A stretch of 64,000 nucleotides of DNA, taken from Echinicola jeungdonensis. Lineage in GTDB: Bacteria; Bacteroidota; Bacteroidia; Cytophagales; Cyclobacteriaceae. The notes under the pieces were generated by a model. It had not been told where the DNA came from and made no database searches. It saw nothing but the letters and a program-made list of their open reading frames with translations. Positions within the stretch are counted from its first letter, which is position 1. Every line of letters begins with the position of its first letter. The translations under genes were made by a program, and so were the position numbers. The stretch covers positions 1-64,000 of the forward strand of contig NZ_JAUFQT010000001.1 of NCBI RefSeq assembly GCF_030409905.1, in the 5' to 3' direction. Below are positions 15,350 through 25,599 of this stretch, in pieces.

Positions 15350-15823
15350 CCTCCTATATCCATCATCCACATCATCTGCTGCCTTGTTACTAAGTTTCTC
15401 TGTAGCTTCCTTTTCTGGGACGATCAGATTAGTCCAGATGCCTATTCCAAATTGATGCAAAGAAAGTTTAGCATTAACCATGGCATTTAACCTGGCACCA
15501 GCATCCATCAGGTTGGCCAGGACAATGTTTTCATAAGCAGGTAAATACCCCAGAAACATATTTTCCCATTTTACCCCAACTGCAATACGGTCATGTTCGT
15601 GTTCTGAAAATTGTTCCAAGATTACCAGGTCACCTGCCCGGATTTTCCCAAAACATTTATTTAAAGAATAATACTGGACCCCAAGCAGGTAATTGTCATA
15701 TATTTGGATGGGCTTGGCAATCAGGTTGGTAACCAATTCAGCTTTAGGAGAAGAGCCTGGTAAAATCAGGGATATGCCTCCCAGTCCAGCCGATTTCAAA
15801 AATTCCTTTCGGTTAAGTTTCAT
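15347..15823 (-). CDS. Mirror copy of the HIRAN-domain protein gene (intact)
   Basis: Reverse-complement copy of 20206-20682, encoding the same 158-residue protein. Annotated at the right-arm entry. The 436 bp from 15824 to 16259 are the mirrored intergenic region, with a REP-like palindrome near 16216-16250. Confidence 0.85.
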   Translation of the reverse strand: MKLNRKEFLKSAGLGGISLILPGSSPKAELVTNLIAKPIQIYDNYLLGVQYYSLNKCFGKIRAGDLVILEQFSEHEHDRIAVGVKWENMFLGYLPAYENIVLANLMDAGARLNAMVNAKLSLHQFGIGIWTNLIVPEKEATEKLSNKAADDVDDGYRR

Positions 15824-16259
15824 AAAATTTTACTTTATGGGTCATTAAAGACCGAAAAACATGGATTAAAAAAGATGTTTACAAGCATCAAAAATAGAAT
15901 TTTTGAATACAAACTGCGCTCTCCTTTTTTTGAATAAGATGCTTAGAATTAATCTCGTAATCTCTAAAATAACCATTTTATAGTGAAAATAATTACCTTT
16001 ATTAGGTGAAATTTGCCCTTTCCGCTAGCTTCTTCAAAAAAAGATCCGGTGATTAGCATTCTAATTTAAATAATGGAGCACATTAATGAAATACCTAAAT
16101 TGCGGTATTTTTTAAGATTAAGGGAATCGGGTTTTATCGGAGAGGAGGGAATAAATAGGGCTAAAATTAATATAAAACAATAAGTGGGGATGACCTAGCC
16201 AAACGTTGTTGGAGTAACCCTTCAAGGGTTCAAAACCTTGAAGGGTTTTACCATTAAAA

Positions 16260-16990
16260 TCACCCCATCCAACGATTCAAAAACTTCAAAAAATTCTCCT
16301 TATAATTTTCACTTACCGTGATGGTGGATTTCCCAATTTGAATGCTGTTTTTGGTAATGGAGTGGATATGGTCCAGGGCTACAATAAAGGACCGGTGGAC
16401 ACGCATAAATTTATTGGAGGGGAGCAATTCCTCCATGTTTTTAAGGCTTGTCAGGGATAGGAGAGGATGGGGTTTGTCCACCAGGTGGACTTTGACATAA
16501 TCTTTGTACGCTTCCACATAGAGAATGTCCTTTAGCAAAACTTTTACCAATTGATATTCCACCTTTAGAAAAATATATTCGGGTACTTCATCTACTTTTT
16601 TTATGGATTTTTTTGGTTTTCAAAAAACTGCAAAGCCTTGGTGCTGGCCTTAAGAAATTCCTCATAATTATAGGGCTTCAGCAGGTAATCCAGGGCATCC
16701 ACTTTATACCCTTCAATGGCAAATTGGTTATAGGCAGTAGTGAAAATGATACGGCAAGGGGAATCCTTTTTATTGGCGCCCATAATTCTGGCCAGTTCCA
16801 TCCCGGAAAGATCGGGCATTTGGATATCCAGAAAAACCAAGTCTACCGGTTCTTTATGAATAAAAGCCAGGGCATCGATTGCATTTTCAAATTTACCCAT
16901 CAAGTTCAAAAATGAAGTTTGGCCGATAAACTTACTGATCATTTCCAGGGCAAGGGGTTCATCATCTACAGCGATACAATTGATTTTCAT
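16260..16990 (-). pseudogene. Mirror copy of the LytTR response regulator, frameshifted
   Basis: Copy of 19038-19768. The receiver domain (16601-16990) reads cleanly here and repairs the right-arm break. The LytTR DNA-binding domain (16260-16562) is in another frame because of an indel near 16590-16610. Combining both arms gives one regulator of about 240 residues: a VDDE acidic patch, FLDIQMPDLSG with the phospho-accepting Asp, and a LytTR domain containing VEAYKDYVKVH and MRVHRSFIV. Confidence 0.88.
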
Positions 16991-17996
16991 GCCAGGTGGA
17001 TTTTTAGGTTGACGCGGTATTCATTTCCGGATTTTGATCATCGATTTCCAATTGAAACCGTTGAGCATAAAGCAATGAAAGCCTCCTTTTTGTATTGGTA
17101 AGGCCAATACCCTTTGCTTGCGATTCAGGGCTATTGGAATAAGAAGAAATGATATTGTTGCAGGTATATAGGTGCAATACCTGGTCCTTTTCAGATAGTT
17201 TCACTGTGATAACACTTTGTTGCTGAGAGCTGATGCCATGTTTGAAGCAGTTTTCAATAAAAGGAAGCAATATCATGGGCGCAATGCATTTTTCCTCCAT
17301 CTGTTCCTGTATATCCAAGTTAATTTTTACCTTCTCAGATATCCGCAATTTCATTAACTCAATATAGTCTTTAATAAAATCAATTTCCCTACTCAATAGG
17401 GTCTGGCCCTTTTCTGTTTCATAAAGCACATAACGCATCAACCTGGAAAGTTTGTGCAGGGCAGTTTGGGCCCTTTCCACATCAATGTTGGTAAGGGAAT
17501 AAATATTGTTGAGGGTATTGAAGAAAAAATGGGGATTGATTTGGGCTTTGAGATAAGATAGCTCCGATTTAATTCTTTGTTGGTCCAGTTGCTGTCTAAG
17601 GAACTCATCTGCCTGCCATTTTTTTACCGCCGCCACACTGGTGCTGATCCCAAGGGTAAGAAAAGCCACGATCAGGTTAAAAATATGGAAGGGGAGAGGT
17701 TTCTTTCTGGGGATATATTCCTCTTCAGGGTGAAAGGCCTGGTGCATCAGTTTGGGAAGACCCAACCAGTTTTCATAGTATTCCAGGAAGTACATGAGGA
17801 TTACACTGACCCCAATTGTCAATAATAAAAACCAACCCACACGTGACTTAAACAGCAAGTTGGGAACCCATAAATGCTGATTGATATAAAATAAACCTAT
17901 CAAAAGGATGAAAAAGGTAAACTGTCTAACCCAAAACTGATGGGGAAGGGCTACGTTCCAGGACAATGGAGTTAATAGGAAAAACAAGGTTCCCAT
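16987..17996 (-). CDS. LytS-type sensor histidine kinase, best copy (C-terminal frameshift, N-terminus cut by the fold-back)
   Basis: This left-arm copy reads 330 residues, better than the right-arm copy near the centre. Hydrophobic N-terminal segments (four predicted membrane helices within residues 1-130) precede a His_kinase domain with QINPHFFFNTLNNI (phospho-accepting His) and LPFIENCFKHGI (ATP-binding N box), then a GIGLTNTKRRL G-box. The last codons are frameshifted. The true stop overlaps the regulator start as ATGA at 16987-16990. The reading starts only about 20 bases from the palindrome centre, so the real N-terminus may be missing. With the adjacent LytTR regulator it forms a two-gene signalling operon of the AlgZ/LytS class; the signal is unknown. 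Confidence 0.85.
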
Positions 17997-18000
17997 CAGT

Positions 18001-18026
18001 ATCCACCCTAAAATATAGGGTGGATA
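18001..18026. repeat. Centre of the palindrome
   Basis: The two arms meet here: TATCCACCCTA, then AAATA, then TAGGGTGGATA. A loop of about 5 bases separates 18-kb arms. The next outward bases already differ by small errors (CAGTATCC in the left arm, against CATTATCC expected from the right arm). This is the probable true contig end. Confidence 0.85.
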
Positions 18027-18029
18027 ATG

Positions 18030-19041
18030 ATGGGAACCTTGTTTTTCCTCATTAACTCCATTGTCCTGGAACGTAGCCCTTCCCCATCAGTTTTGGGTTA
18101 GACAGGTTACCTTTTTCATCCTTTGATAGGTTTATTTTATATCAATCAGCATTATGGGTTCCCAACTTGCTGTTTAAGTCACGTGTGGGTTGGTTTTATT
18201 ATTGACAATTGGGGTCAGTGTAATCCTCATGTACTTCCTGGAATACTATGAAAACTGGTTGGGTCTTCCCAAACTGATGCACCAGGCCTTTCACCTGAAG
18301 AGGAATATATCCCAGAAAGAAAACCTCTCCCCTTCCATATTTTTAACCTGATCGTGGCTTTTTCTTACCCTTGGGATCAGCACCAGTGTGGCGGCGGTAA
18401 AAAAATGGCAGGCAGATGAGTTCCTTAGACAGCAACTGGACCAACAAAGAATTAAATCGGAGCTATCTTATCTCAAAGCCCAAATCAATCCCCATTTTTT
18501 CTTCAATACCCTCAACAATATTTATTCCCTTACCAACATTGATGTGGAAAGGGCCCAAACTGCCCTGCACAAACTTTCCAGGTTGATGCGTTATGTGCTT
18601 TATGAAACAGAAAAGGGCCAGACCCTATTGAGTAGGGAAATTGATTTTATTAAAGACTATATTGAGTTAATGAAATTGCGGATATCTGAGAAGGTAAAAA
18701 TTAACTTGGATATACAGGAACAGATGGAGGAGGAAAAATGCATTGCGCCCATGATATTGCTTCCTTTTATTGAAAACTGCTTCAAACATGGCATCAGCTC
18801 TCAGCAACAAAGTGTTATCACAGTGAAACTATCTGAAAAGGACCAGGTATTGCACCTATATACCTGCAACAATATCATTTCTTCTTATTCCAATAGCCCT
18901 GAATCGCAAGCAAAGGGTATTGGCCTTACCAATACAAAAAGGAGGCTTTCATTGCTTTATGCTCAACGGTTTCAATTGGAAATCGATGATCAAAATCCGG
19001 AAAATGAATACCGCGTCAACCTAAAAATCCACCTGGCATGA
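18030..19041 (+). pseudogene. LytS-type sensor histidine kinase (right-arm copy, frameshifted in the first third)
   Basis: Right-arm copy of the kinase described at 16987-17996. The membrane region (18030-18390) is broken by indels, but the catalytic part (18388-19041, 217 residues) is open and gives the correct C-terminus, with the NPHFFFNT and FIENCFKH motifs. Its TGA overlaps the response-regulator ATG (ATGA at 19038-19041), so the pair is translationally coupled. Such kinases phosphorylate a LytTR partner. Breaks are best read as sequencing errors, because the left arm is open through the same region. Confidence 0.85.
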
Positions 19042-19768
19042 AAATCAATTGTATCGCTGTAGATGATGAACCCCTTGCCCTGGAAATGATCAGTAAGTTT
19101 ATCGGCCAAACTTCATTTTTGAACTTGATGGGTAAATTTGAAAATGCAATCGATGCCCTGGCTTTTATTCATAAAGAACCGGTAGACTTGGTTTTCTGGA
19201 TATCCAAATGCCCGATCTTTCCGGGATGGAACTGGCCAGAATTATGGGCGCCAATAAAAAGGATTCCCCTTGCCGTATCATTTTCACTACTGCCTATAAC
19301 CAATTTGCCATTGAAGGGTATAAAGTGGATGCCCTGGATTACCTGCTGAAGCCCTATAATTATGAGGAATTTCTTAAGGCCAGCACCAAGGCTTTGCAGT
19401 TTTTGAAAACCAAAAAAAATCCATAAAAAAAGTAGATGAAGTACCCGAATATATTTTTCTAAAGGTGGAATATCAATTGGTAAAAGTTTTGCTAAAGGAC
19501 ATTCTCTATGTGGAAGCGTACAAAGATTATGTCAAAGTCCACCTGGTGGACAAACCCCATCCTCTCCTATCCCTGACAAGCCTTAAAAAACATGGAGGAA
19601 TTGCTCCCCTCCAATAAATTTATGCGTGTCCACCGGTCCTTTATTGTAGCCCTGGACCATATCCACTCCATTACCAAAAACAGCATTCAAATTGGGAAAT
19701 CCACCATCACGGTAAGTGAAAATTATAAGGAGAATTTTTTGAAGTTTTTGAATCGTTGGATGGGGTGA
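19038..19768 (+). pseudogene. LytTR-family response regulator (right-arm copy, frameshifted by apparent errors)
   Basis: Receiver domain followed by a LytTR DNA-binding domain, about 243 codons when repaired. The receiver begins MKINCIAVDDEPLALEM; a base lost near 19195 breaks DLVFLDIQMPDLSG, which is intact in the left arm. A second slip near 19410-19430 separates the LytTR part (VEAYKDYVKVH, FMRVHRSFIVALDH). LytTR regulators bind paired direct repeats upstream of target promoters. It is cotranscribed with the kinase. A REP-like hairpin follows the stop codon and may also end transcription. The targets cannot be told from the sequence. Confidence 0.87.
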
Positions 19769-19779
19769 TTTTAATGGTA

Positions 19780-19813
19780 AAAACCCTTCAAGGTTTTGAA
19801 CCCTTGAAGGGTT
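19780..19813. repeat. REP-like palindrome downstream of the LytTR regulator
   Basis: Imperfect palindrome of the form AACCCTTCAAGG - loop - CCCTTGAAGGGTT with an 11-12 bp stem, 12 bp after the regulator stop. The design (short GC-richer stem, T/A-rich loop, extragenic) matches REP elements mobilised by RAYT proteins, one of which is encoded 5.8 kb away. It could also act as a weak terminator. Confidence 0.6.
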
Positions 19814-20132
19814 ACTCCAACAACGTTTGGCTAGGTCATCCCCACTTATTGTTTTATATTAATTTTAGCCCTATTTATTCCCTCCTCTCCGATAAAACCC
19901 GATTCCCTTAATCTTAAAAAATACCGCAATTTAGGTATTTCATTAATGTGCTCCATTATTTAAATTAGAATGCTAATCACCGGATCTTTTTTTGAAGAAG
20001 CTAGCGGAAAGGGCAAATTTCACCTAATAAAGGTAATTATTTTCACTATAAAATGGTTATTTTAGAGATTACGAGATTAATTCTAAGCATCTTATTCAAA
20101 AAAAGGAGAGCGCAGTTTGTATTCAAAAATTC
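19814..20132. other. Intergenic region without a recognisable gene
   Basis: About 320 bp between the regulator and the HIRAN gene. No open frame with coding character was seen on either strand. The 3' end carries the candidate HIRAN promoter. Confidence 0.6.
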
Positions 20133-20140
20133 TATTTTTG
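20133..20140 (+). promoter_or_regulatory. Candidate -7 element for the HIRAN gene
   Basis: TATTTTTG is an exact match to the Bacteroidota -7 consensus TAnnTTTG, 65 bp before the start codon. A TTTG lies upstream, but only 13 bases away, shorter than the usual 17-23, so the -33 element is uncertain. Confidence 0.35.
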
Positions 20141-20205
20141 ATGCTTGTAAACATCTTTTTTAATCCATGTTTTTCGGTCTTTAATGACCCATAAAGTAAA
20201 ATTTT

Positions 20206-20682
20206 ATGAAACTTAACCGAAAGGAATTTTTGAAATCGGCTGGACTGGGAGGCATATCCCTGATTTTACCAGGCTCTTCTCCTAAAGCTGAATTGGTTAC
20301 CAACCTGATTGCCAAGCCCATCCAAATATATGACAATTACCTGCTTGGGGTCCAGTATTATTCTTTAAATAAATGTTTTGGGAAAATCCGGGCAGGTGAC
20401 CTGGTAATCTTGGAACAATTTTCAGAACACGAACATGACCGTATTGCAGTTGGGGTAAAATGGGAAAATATGTTTCTGGGGTATTTACCTGCTTATGAAA
20501 ACATTGTCCTGGCCAACCTGATGGATGCTGGTGCCAGGTTAAATGCCATGGTTAATGCTAAACTTTCTTTGCATCAATTTGGAATAGGCATCTGGACTAA
20601 TCTGATCGTCCCAGAAAAGGAAGCTACAGAGAAACTTAGTAACAAGGCAGCAGATGATGTGGATGATGGATATAGGAGGTAG
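20206..20682 (+). CDS. HIRAN-domain protein with signal-like N-terminus
   Basis: 158 residues. The N-terminus (MKLNRKEFLKSAGLGGISL) has a basic stretch and a short hydrophobic segment reminiscent of a Tat/Sec signal, though without a twin arginine. Residues ~45-115 match the HIRAN pattern: VQYYSLNKCFGKIRAGD, then an acidic/basic loop ending in RIAVGVKW, then FLGYLPAYENIVLANLMDAG. HIRAN domains bind single-stranded or damaged DNA ends in Rad5/HLTF-type helicases, and stand-alone bacterial versions occur near mobile or defence genes. A secreted form would need another role. The stop codon touches the tracrRNA terminator on the other strand, so the two transcripts converge. The function here is not known. 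Confidence 0.7.
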   Translation: MKLNRKEFLKSAGLGGISLILPGSSPKAELVTNLIAKPIQIYDNYLLGVQYYSLNKCFGKIRAGDLVILEQFSEHEHDRIAVGVKWENMFLGYLPAYENIVLANLMDAGARLNAMVNAKLSLHQFGIGIWTNLIVPEKEATEKLSNKAADDVDDGYRR

Positions 20683-20760
20683 AAAAAGAAAGGCGAGTTG
20701 CCCCGCCTTGAATGTTTTCACAACGGAATAATCCTTATTGTGAATTGCTTTCAGAATTAT
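20681..20760 (-). ncRNA. tracrRNA of the type II-C system
   Basis: On the minus strand, bases 20760 to 20738 are the exact complement of crRNA repeat positions 2-24 (anti-repeat, 23 bp). They are followed by AAGGATTATTCC (nexus-like), then TTGTGAAAACATTC, then the hairpin AAGGCG-GGGCAACT-CGCCTT with a T-rich tail (20709 down to 20681). Length is about 80 nt. It is divergent from cas9, 70 bp upstream of the cas9 start. It pairs with the 5' part of each repeat to form the guide duplex that loads Cas9 and is processed by RNase III in known systems. The match, terminator and promoter geometry together make this call strong. Confidence 0.9.
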
Positions 20761-20764
20761 GATT

Positions 20765-20794
20765 TCAATTTAGGAATGAATTTTAAAAAGGCAA
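20765..20794 (-). promoter_or_regulatory. tracrRNA promoter (Bacteroidota -33/-7 type)
   Basis: On the minus strand, TTG (complement of 20792-20794) is separated by exactly 19 bases from TAAATTGA (complement of 20765-20772), close to TTG-N19-TAnnTTTG. The anti-repeat begins 5 bases downstream, where transcription should start. Confidence 0.7.
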
Positions 20795-20830
20795 TAAAAA
20801 AGTTAAATAAAGAATAAATTAAATTATAAT

Positions 20831-23800
20831 ATGAAAAGAATATTAGGACTGGATTTGGGAACAAACTCTATTGGGTGGGCTTTGGTTGCGCAAAACTTTG
20901 AGGAAAAGCAAGGTGAAATACTTGGAATGGGAAGTAGGATTATTCCGATGAGTCAGGATATTTTAGGAGAATTTGGAAAAGGAAATTCAGTTTCCCAAAC
21001 GGCTGAAAGAACAGGTTTCAGAGGAACCCGAAGACTCCGCGAGAGACATTTACTCCGTAGGGAAAGGCTACATCGTATTTTGAATATTTTGGGATTTCTC
21101 CCTAAGCATTACTCTTCACAAATAGATTTCGAGAATCGCCTTGGCAAGTTCAAGAGGGAATGGAGCCCAAACTGGCTTTTAATAATAAAGAATTCATCTT
21201 CAAAAAATCATTTGAGGAGATGCTTGTTGATTTCAAGAAGTGTCAACCACAGTTATTAGAAGAAGGAAAACTAATCCCTTATGACTGGACAATCTATTTC
21301 CTACGAAAAAAAGCACTTTCTCAGAAAATTGAAAAAGAGGAGCTCGCTTGGGTCATCCTAAATTTTAATCAAAAGCGGGGGTACTATCAGTTTAGAGGAG
21401 AAGAGGAGGAAGAAAATCCTAATAAATTGGTCGAGTTTTATTCATTGAAAATTATCGATATAAAAGCTGAAGAAACTAATAAAAAGGGAGAGACTTGGTA
21501 TTCACTGATTCTCGAAAATGGATGGGTTTATAGACGTTCAAGTAAAACAGATTTATACGATTGGAAAGATAAAGTCAGGGATTTCATTGTTACTACTGAC
21601 CTGGATGAGGATGGCTCAATTAAAAGGGATAAAGAGGGAAATGAAAAAAAGGAGCTTTAGAGCCCCAAAGGAAGATGATTGGACACTAATCAAAAAGAAA
21701 ACCGAACAGGAAATTGACCATTCTAGTAAAACGGTAGGTGCATATATCTACGACACACTATTACAAAACCCAAGTCAAAAAGTAAAGGGCAAATTAGTCC
21801 GTACTATTGAACGTAAATTCTACAAAGAAGAATTAAAGGCTATTCTGGAAAAAAAAAAGGCATTTCATCCTGAATTAACGGATGAAGGTTTGTACAACGA
21901 ATGTGTGAGAGAACTATACAGAAACAATGATGCACACCAATGGGCATTAAGCAAAAAGGATTTTACACACCTTTTCCTTGAGGATATCATTTTTTACCAA
22001 CGGCCTCTAAAAAGCCAAAAATTTAATATAGGAAAATGCTCGTTAGAGTACAGAAATTTCAGGATTAACGGAGAAAAGAAAAACCAAATACCTGAATGCT
22101 GTCCCCAAATCCAATCCTTATTATCAAGAATTCAGGGTTTGGCAATGGATGTATAACCTTAAGATCTACAAAAAGGAGGATGAAGTTGATGTAACTGGCC
22201 AGTTTCTATCCAACATTGAAGATTGGGAAAATCTTTTGAGTTTTTGATGAGGCAAAAAGAGGTAGACCATAAGATTATATTGAAACATTTGCTTACCTCT
22301 AAAGAACTGAAGGGAAAAGCGTTAAATGCAGAAACTGCAAAGTACCGATGGAATTACGTGTATGATTCTGTAAAGGATGAATCAAAAAAATATCCCTGTA
22401 ATGAAACTGGTTATGAAATCAGGAGAAGATTAAAAAAAGTCGAAAATATGTCTTTTGATTTCTTCACAAGAGAAATTGAGTACAATTTGTGGCATATTAT
22501 CTACTCAGTCACAGATAAAATAGAATATGAAAAAGCCCTGAAAACCTTTGCTGAAAAACACCGATTGGATGTCAATTCCTTTGTGGAAAATTTCAAAAAG
22601 TTCCCCCGTTTAAAAGCGAGTACGGCCCTTTTTCTCTAAAAGCCATTAAAAAATTATTACCCTTATTACGTTTAGGAAAATATTGGAGTTGGGATGCTAT
22701 TGATGAAAAAACAAAAAGCAGGATTGATAAAGTCACAACTGGTGAATTTGATGAAAAGATCAAAAATAGGGTTAGGGAGAAAGCAATTAATTAACCGAGT
22801 ACCATCATTTTCAAGGCTTACAGCTTTGGTTAGCAAGCTATATTGTTTATGATAGACATTCCGAAGCTGATATTAGTAAAAAATGGAATTCGGTTGTTGA
22901 TTTGGATGGTTATATCAAAGATTTCAAGCAGCACTCACTGCGTAACCCCATTGTAGAGCAAGTAGTAACCGAAACCCTCAGGGTAGTAAGGGATATTTGG
23001 CAAGAATACGGCGAAGGGAAGAAAGATTTCTTTGATGAAATCCATGTGGAATTGGGGCGGGAAATGAAAAATCCTGCAGATAAGCGCAAACAAATAACTA
23101 ACCAAATTACGGATAATGAAAACACCAATCTTCGTATAAAAGCTTTACTAACTGAACTCAAGAATGATACAGGTTTTGAGAATGTTCGTCCATATTCACC
23201 AATGCAGCAGGAAATTCTTAAAATTTATGAAAATGGAGTGCTCAATTCCAATATTGAAATTCCAGAGGATATAGAAAAGATCAGCAAAAAGGCCATCCCT
23301 ACTTCTTCGGAATTATTGCGCTATAAGCTTTGGCTTGAACAAAAAATATCGTTCCCCGTATACAGGTGAAATCATTCCATTTACAAAGCTTTTTACTTCT
23401 GAATATGAAATCGAACACATTATTCCACAAAGCCGATACTTTGATGACAGTTTCAGCAATAAAGTAATATGTGAAGCTTCCGTGAACAAATTAAAAGACA
23501 ATCAAATAGGTTTAGAATTTATAAAAAACCATCACGGAGAAATAGTAGAAAATGGTTTTGGCAAGAGCGTAAAAATATTTGAGGTCAGGACATATGAAAC
23601 TTTTGTAAAAGACCATTACTCCAAATCCTTTTCAAAGCGGAACAAATTGCTCATGGAGGAAATTCCGGAGAAGATGATCGAGCGCCAAATAAATGACACT
23701 CGTTACATAAGCAAGTATATTTCAGCAGTCCTATCCAATATAGTCCGTTCAGAAACTAATGATGAAGGCATCAATTCCAAATCTTATTCCAGGTAACGGA

Positions 23801-25429
23801 AAAATCACTGCTACCCTTAAACAGGATTGGGGGTTGAATGATATTTGGAATGGGATAATCTTAACCCGCTTCGAACGGATGAATCAGCTTACCAATTCAA
23901 AAGGTTTTACAAGCTGGAACAAAAATCATCAAAAATACTTACCCACCGTGCCTCTTGAGTTGTCAAAAGGTTTCCAAAAAAAGAGAATTGACCACAGACA
24001 CCATGCTTTAGATGCTTTGGTTATAGCTTGTGCAACACGTGATCACGTCAACCTTTTAAATAACCAATATGCAAAATCTAAGGAACGCTTTGATCTAAAT
24101 AGGAAACTAAGAAAATATGTAAAAGTCGCTTACTCCCACCCAAAAACCAAAGATAGAATTGAAAGAGAGGTGCCAAAAGATTTCCAAAAACCCTGGGAAA
24201 CTTTTACAATTGATTCCAGAAACGCTTTAGAAACCATAGTAATAAGTTTCAAGCAAAACCTTAGGGTGATAAATAAAGCTACTAATAAATATGAAAAATG
24301 GATTAAAAAAAACGGCCAAAAGTCCAAAGAAATAGTGGAACAAAAAGGACTTAACTGGGCTATTAGGAAGCCAATACATAAAGACACTGTCTCTGGACTA
24401 ATTAAGCTTCGTTTAAAAAAGAAGAAAGTTTCTCTTGGAGTTGCATTGGACAATATTTCGGATATCGTCAATAAGCCGTTGAGAAAGGAAGTTCAATCCT
24501 TAGCAAGATTGAAATATGATAAAAATCTTTTGACCAAGTATTTAAGGACAGAAAATACAAGTGGAAAACTCAAGATATTTCTAGAGTAGAAATTTATTAT
24601 TGGGAAAATGACTTAGTAGCAACACGTACAAGCTTAGATACTTCATTCAATGAAAAACGGATTAAAGGATCAATTACAGATACCGGAATCCAAAAAATTC
24701 TACTGGCCCATTTAGAAAAAATATAAAAACAGGGTTGATGAAAAAGGCAAATCTATGGCACCAGAACAGTTGGCCTTCACCCCAGAAGGAGTTGATGAGA
24801 TGAACAAAAATATCATTCAACTCAATGGGGGGAAATTTCACAAGCCCATATTAAAGGTAAGAACTTATGAACCAAAAGGGAACAAATTTAAAGTAGGAGA
24901 AACGGGGAATAAGAGGAAGAAATATGTGGAAGCTGCCAAAGGCACCAACCTATTTTTTGCCATATATCAAAATGGTGAGGGGAAGCGAAGCTATGATACC
25001 ATCCCTTTGAATATTGTGATAGAAAGGCAAAAACAGGGGCTGACTTCTGTCCCAGAGATTAACGAAAAAGAAGAAAAATTACTGTTTTATTTATCTCCAA
25101 ATGATTTGGTGTATGTGCCAAATGAGGATGAAAACATTGACACCATTGACTTTAATAATCTAACCAAGGAACAAACAGAAAGGATATACAAAATGGTGAG
25201 TTCTTCAGGAAATCAATGTTTTTTCCTTAGACAAGACGTATCTACCGCCATTGTAAATAAAGTTGAATATTCAGCGCTTAATAAAATGGAAAGAAGTGTA
25301 AATGGTGTGATGATAAAAGAATTTTGTTCTAAGCTTAATACAGATAGACTTGGAAATATCAAAAGTGTCCATAACAAATCAGGAATAATAAAAATAGGAA
25401 ACCACGAGTATGAAAATAAAGAAGTTTAA
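20831..25429 (+). pseudogene. cas9: cas9, type II-C endonuclease (frameshifts here appear to be sequencing errors)
   Basis: About 1,530 codons, RNA-guided DNA endonuclease. Order seen: RuvC-I (LGLDLGTNSIGWALV, catalytic Asp) at the start; Arg-rich bridge helix (RRLRERHLLRRERLHRIL) near 21020-21080; REC lobe; RuvC-II (FDEIHVELGREMKN) near 23030; HNH (YEIEHIIPQSRYFDDSFSNK, catalytic His and Asn) near 23400; RuvC-III (HHALDALVIACA) near 23995; C-terminal PAM-interacting region to 25429. The right-arm reading is split by at least seven frameshifts (near 21150, 21650, 22090, 22240, 22610, 22790, 23340, 23780 and 24550). Most of these positions are clean in the left arm, so the real gene is very probably intact. 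The length suits the long Bacteroidota II-C Cas9 group. It starts 70 bp from the divergent tracrRNA; cas1 and cas2 follow after an inserted RAYT gene. There is no csn2 or cas4. Confidence 0.93.
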
Positions 25430-25542
25430 TGGAGAGCTTAAAAACAGGAAACTAGATAATTCATTCACCAACAAATCCAAAAAGGGATTTCCAAACACTT
25501 ACAAAGACACCTTAAGGCATATTCTCATTCTAGAAAATATCA

Positions 25543-25575
25543 AAACCTGTCAGGTCTCCCAGACCTGACAGGTTT
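25543..25575. repeat. REP palindrome upstream of the RAYT gene
   Basis: AAACCTGTCAGGTCT - CCC - AGACCTGACAGGTTT: a perfect 15-bp stem with a 3-nt loop, 24 bp upstream of the transposase start. Its position next to the RAYT gene matches the cognate REP arrangement. It lies between cas9 and cas1 and could also fold in the cas mRNA. Confidence 0.8.
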
Positions 25576-25599
25576 GAATATGCACAAACCACCAATCTT

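Noticed and set aside
18001..18026. Genuine telomere-like hairpin end of a linear replicon
   Set aside because: A covalently closed hairpin end would also read as a palindrome, but the axis lies against a kinase coding region and arm accuracy is asymmetric; no telomere resolvase gene was seen.
20681..20760. An isolated CRISPR repeat upstream of cas9
   Set aside because: Only repeat positions 2-24 match, and the flanks supply promoter and terminator, so it is the tracrRNA gene.
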